The position numbers and the translations under genes are program-made. This document shows, piece after piece, positions 4,896-6,258 of a stretch of 6,258 nucleotides of DNA; within the stretch, counting starts at the first letter, position 1; the number at the start of each line of letters is the position of its first letter. The stretch comes from an uncultured bacterium. GTDB taxonomy: Bacteria > Gemmatimonadota > Gemmatimonadetes > Longimicrobiales > RSA9. Below the pieces are notes generated by a model. That model did not search any database, had not been told where the DNA came from, and worked only from the letters and a program-made list of their open reading frames with translations. The stretch lies in NCBI GenBank assembly GCA_937995995.1, contig CALKIP010000308.1:1-6258 (forward strand), read 5' to 3'.

Positions 4896-5482
4896 TAGAT
4901 CGTCTCGCCCGCGTCGAGCATGGCGACGAACTTCTCGATGCGCCGCGCGCGCGTCTCGGCCCGCTTCGCGGTCTGGATACGGTGCAGGATGGCGTAGCGA
5001 TTCCTGCCGTCCAGCGTGTCGAAGAACGCGCGCGCCCGCGGGTTCCCGTCCAGCGCCTCGAGGAGGTCGTCCGGCACGGTCGCGGTGCTGGGTGAGTCGT
5101 ACGCCCGCTCCCAGCGACCGTCGCCTTTGGCACGCTCGATCTCGGCGAGGCCGGCGGGCTTCATCCTGCCCGCCTCGATCAGCTGTTCCACCTTCTGGCG
5201 GTTCACCTTCGACCACTTGCTCGTCGCCGTCCGCGGCGTGAAGCGCTGGAGCCAGAAGTGCTCGTCCAGCGACGCCGCCTGGCTGTCGATCCAGCCGTAG
5301 CAGAGGGCGGCGTCGAGCGCGGCGGAGCGGGAGACGGACTCCATGCCCGAGCCCTTCCGCGCGAGACGGAGCCACACGCCGGCGGCGGTGGCGTGATGCT
5401 CGTCGAGCCACGCCTCCCACTCAGCTGCGGAGGCGAAGGCGAGGATCGGAAGGCCGTCTTTGCCGGTCGTGGGTGTGGTCAT
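4892..5482 (-). CDS. YdeI/OmdA-family protein
   Basis: The protein has 196 residues and matches the YdeI/OmpD-associated (OmdA) family, small cytoplasmic proteins linked in enterobacteria to resistance to cationic peptides and bacteriocins; their biochemical activity is unclear. Typical segments appear in order: the N-terminal F-A-S-A-A-E-W-E-A-W-L (16-26), A-L-C-Y-G-W-I-D-S (59-67), F-T-P-R-T-A-T-S-K-W-S-K-V-N (81-94), G-R-M-K-P-A-G (105-111), and a C-terminal Arg/Lys-rich helix ending in E-K-F-V-A-M-L-D-A-G (183-192). Length is normal and no signal peptide is present. The ATG at 5482 has only a weak GAGAAA upstream. Its TAG stop shares the palindrome CTAG (4892-4895) with the stop of the broken RibD-like gene on the other strand, leaving no room for a separate terminator. 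It is transcribed away from the sugar dehydrogenase gene. Confidence 0.9.
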   Translation of the reverse strand: MTTPTTGKDGLPILAFASAAEWEAWLDEHHATAAGVWLRLARKGSGMESVSRSAALDAALCYGWIDSQAASLDEHFWLQRFTPRTATSKWSKVNRQKVEQLIEAGRMKPAGLAEIERAKGDGRWERAYDSPSTATVPDDLLEALDGNPRARAFFDTLDGRNRYAILHRIQTAKRAETRARRIEKFVAMLDAGETIY

Positions 5483-5689
5483 GGTCTGGTTTCTCGGTCG
5501 GGATTCCGAATCGCGCGCGTACGATCCTGGGCTCGGTCGCGCGCGTCAATCTGGTGCGGTGGGGCCTCGCCCGCCACCCTCCCGGCGCACGGCACGAAGT
5601 CGGTTGCGCGGTCCGGCGGCGTGATGCACGTTTGAGCGCGCAGTCCACAGACAACGCCCTCCGCGGACCGAAGCCACAGCGAGGATGCC
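5483..5689. other. Divergent intergenic region between YdeI-family and sugar dehydrogenase genes
   Basis: No gene is supported in these 207 bp; the open frames crossing it lack family-like sequence and ribosome binding sites. It should hold promoters for both neighbours, but no convincing -35/-10 pair was found. A short imperfect hairpin (GGTGGGGC at 5558-5565 against GCCC and CACC at 5569-5578 with a 2-base bulge) is present and may be chance. GAGGA at 5681-5685 is a plausible ribosome binding site for the ATG at 5690. Confidence 0.4.
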
Positions 5690-5823
5690 ATGATCCATAG
5701 CCCGTTTCGCACGGTCGCCCACGTGCCCACCGCGGCGCGCGGGGTCGCCACGTCCCCGCAACCGCGGAATGCGACGTCGCCGATTTCGCCTCGGTCCCGG
5801 ACGCGGACGGCCAGGCCGCGCGC
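5690..5823 (+). other. Disrupted N-terminal coding region of the sugar dehydrogenase gene
   Basis: Family-like sequence (D-V-A-D-F-A-S-V-P-D-A-D-G-Q-A-A-R) can be read from about 5773 in the dehydrogenase frame, upstream of the first in-frame ATG at 5824. That frame has a TAG at 5698-5700 and no ATG, GTG or TTG between it and 5824. The ATG with a ribosome binding site (5690) lies in another frame, which stops at 5825-5827. Restoring one lost base, for example in the CCCC at 5754-5757, would join the two and give a leader ending in A-T-S-P-A-T-A before E-C-D-V. This indicates a frame break or an assembly indel. Confidence 0.6.
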
Positions 5824-6258
5824 ATGATGCGGCTGGTCGACGAGCCCGTCACGCGACGGCTCTTCGTCAACGACATGCGTGGCCCGATCCACGCCGTGAG
5901 CCACGACGGGCGGAAGGTCGTGGAGTACCTGGACATCGACGACGCGCGCTGGGGCGTCGCCGTCGAGTCGCAGGGCAGGGAGCGCGGCTTCCAGAGCTTC
6001 GCCTTCCACCCCGACTTCGCCCGCGAGGGCGCGCCCGGTTACGGGAAGTTCTACACCTGGACGGACACGCGCGACACGAGGCCCGAGGCGGACTTCACGC
6101 CCGGCGGCGGCGATGCGACGCACCACACCGTGCTCCTCGAGTGGACCGCCCGCGACGCCGCCTCGCCCACCTACGACGGCGGCCGGCCCCGTGAGCTCAT
6201 GCGTTTCGAGCAGCCGTTCCGCAACCACAACGCCGGGCACCTGGCCTTCAACCCCACG
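5824..6258 (+). CDS. PQQ-dependent sugar dehydrogenase (glucose/sorbosone type), 3' truncated by window edge
   Basis: This open frame runs off the right edge, with 145 codons from the first in-frame ATG. It matches the N-terminal part of soluble quinoprotein glucose/sorbosone dehydrogenases (GSDH, PF07995), six-bladed beta-propellers that oxidise sugars in the periplasm with PQQ and Ca2+. Recognisable segments are R-R-L-F-V-N-D-M-R-G-P-I (11-22), E-R-G-F-Q-S-F-A-F-H-P-D-F (53-65), G-Y-G-K-F-Y-T-W-T-D-T (72-82), H-T-V-L-L-E-W-T (101-108), P-R-E-L-M-R-F-E-Q-P-F (122-132) and N-H-N-A-G-H-L-A-F-N-P (134-144). The last corresponds to the H-N-G-G active-site region, with its histidine kept. The ATG at 5824 is given because it is the only start in frame, but family sequence extends upstream to about 5773, so the true N-terminus with an export signal is probably cut off by a frame break. 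PQQ binding residues beyond the edge cannot be checked. Confidence 0.85.
   Translation, partial: MMRLVDEPVTRRLFVNDMRGPIHAVSHDGRKVVEYLDIDDARWGVAVESQGRERGFQSFAFHPDFAREGAPGYGKFYTWTDTRDTRPEADFTPGGGDATHHTVLLEWTARDAASPTYDGGRPRELMRFEQPFRNHNAGHLAFNPT

Noticed and set aside
3665..5095. Plus-strand open frame of 476 codons spanning the DinB-like gene into the RibD-like gene
   Set aside because: Only its part from 4544 to about 4685 matches a family (RibD-like N-terminus). The rest is an out-of-frame shadow.
1..6258. CRISPR arrays, tRNA or rRNA genes, insertion sequences, phage or integrase genes
   Set aside because: No spaced repeat arrays, cloverleaf-like sequences, transposase motifs or terminal inverted repeats were seen.

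Overview
The window is a GC-rich stretch of bacterial chromosome with strong G/C preference at third codon positions and Shine-Dalgarno sequences before most genes. No rRNA, tRNA, mobile element or CRISPR array was seen. The gene mix suggests a free-living soil or sediment bacterium, perhaps Gemmatimonadota, Acidobacteriota or a myxobacterial relative: an ECF sigma factor with a membrane partner, a serine hydrolase, DinB-like and YdeI-like proteins, and a PQQ-type sugar dehydrogenase. That placement is only an impression.

Layout. Positions 1-160 hold a window-edge stretch with a triple 11-bp repeat and a perfect inverted repeat. A small orphan lipoprotein gene follows (161-736, +). Convergent to it is a minus-strand unit read from 3164 down to 782: an ECF sigma factor, a four-helix membrane protein whose start overlaps the sigma stop (ATGA), and a secreted class C beta-lactamase-fold serine hydrolase. 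A 180-bp divergent region separates this unit from a plus-strand group: a DinB-like protein (3345-3842), a strong hairpin, a carboxymuconolactone decarboxylase/AhpD-like gene (3951-4538) and, five bases later, a broken RibD/dihydrofolate-reductase-like gene (4544-4895). A YdeI/OmdA-family gene (5482-4892, -) meets the broken gene tail to tail at a shared CTAG. The window ends inside a PQQ-dependent sugar dehydrogenase gene, which runs off the right edge and has a disrupted N-terminus.

The standout is the AhpD-like gene. It is one continuous frame interrupted by a single TGA exactly where the family has the second cysteine of its CxxC redox motif (C-P-F-TGA-I-D-I-N). A 7-bp hairpin with a GUG loop lies 18 nt after the TGA, which fits a bacterial SECIS element. 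The hairpin is built with Ser TCT, used only once in the gene, and the uncommon Arg AGG. The best reading is a selenoprotein with a CxxU active site, which standard gene calling would split into two fragments.

Two other genes (the RibD-like gene and the sugar dehydrogenase) show single-base frame breaks next to homopolymer runs. Either these are local decay or the assembly has indel errors here. The TGA is a substitution-type difference and would not arise from such indels.
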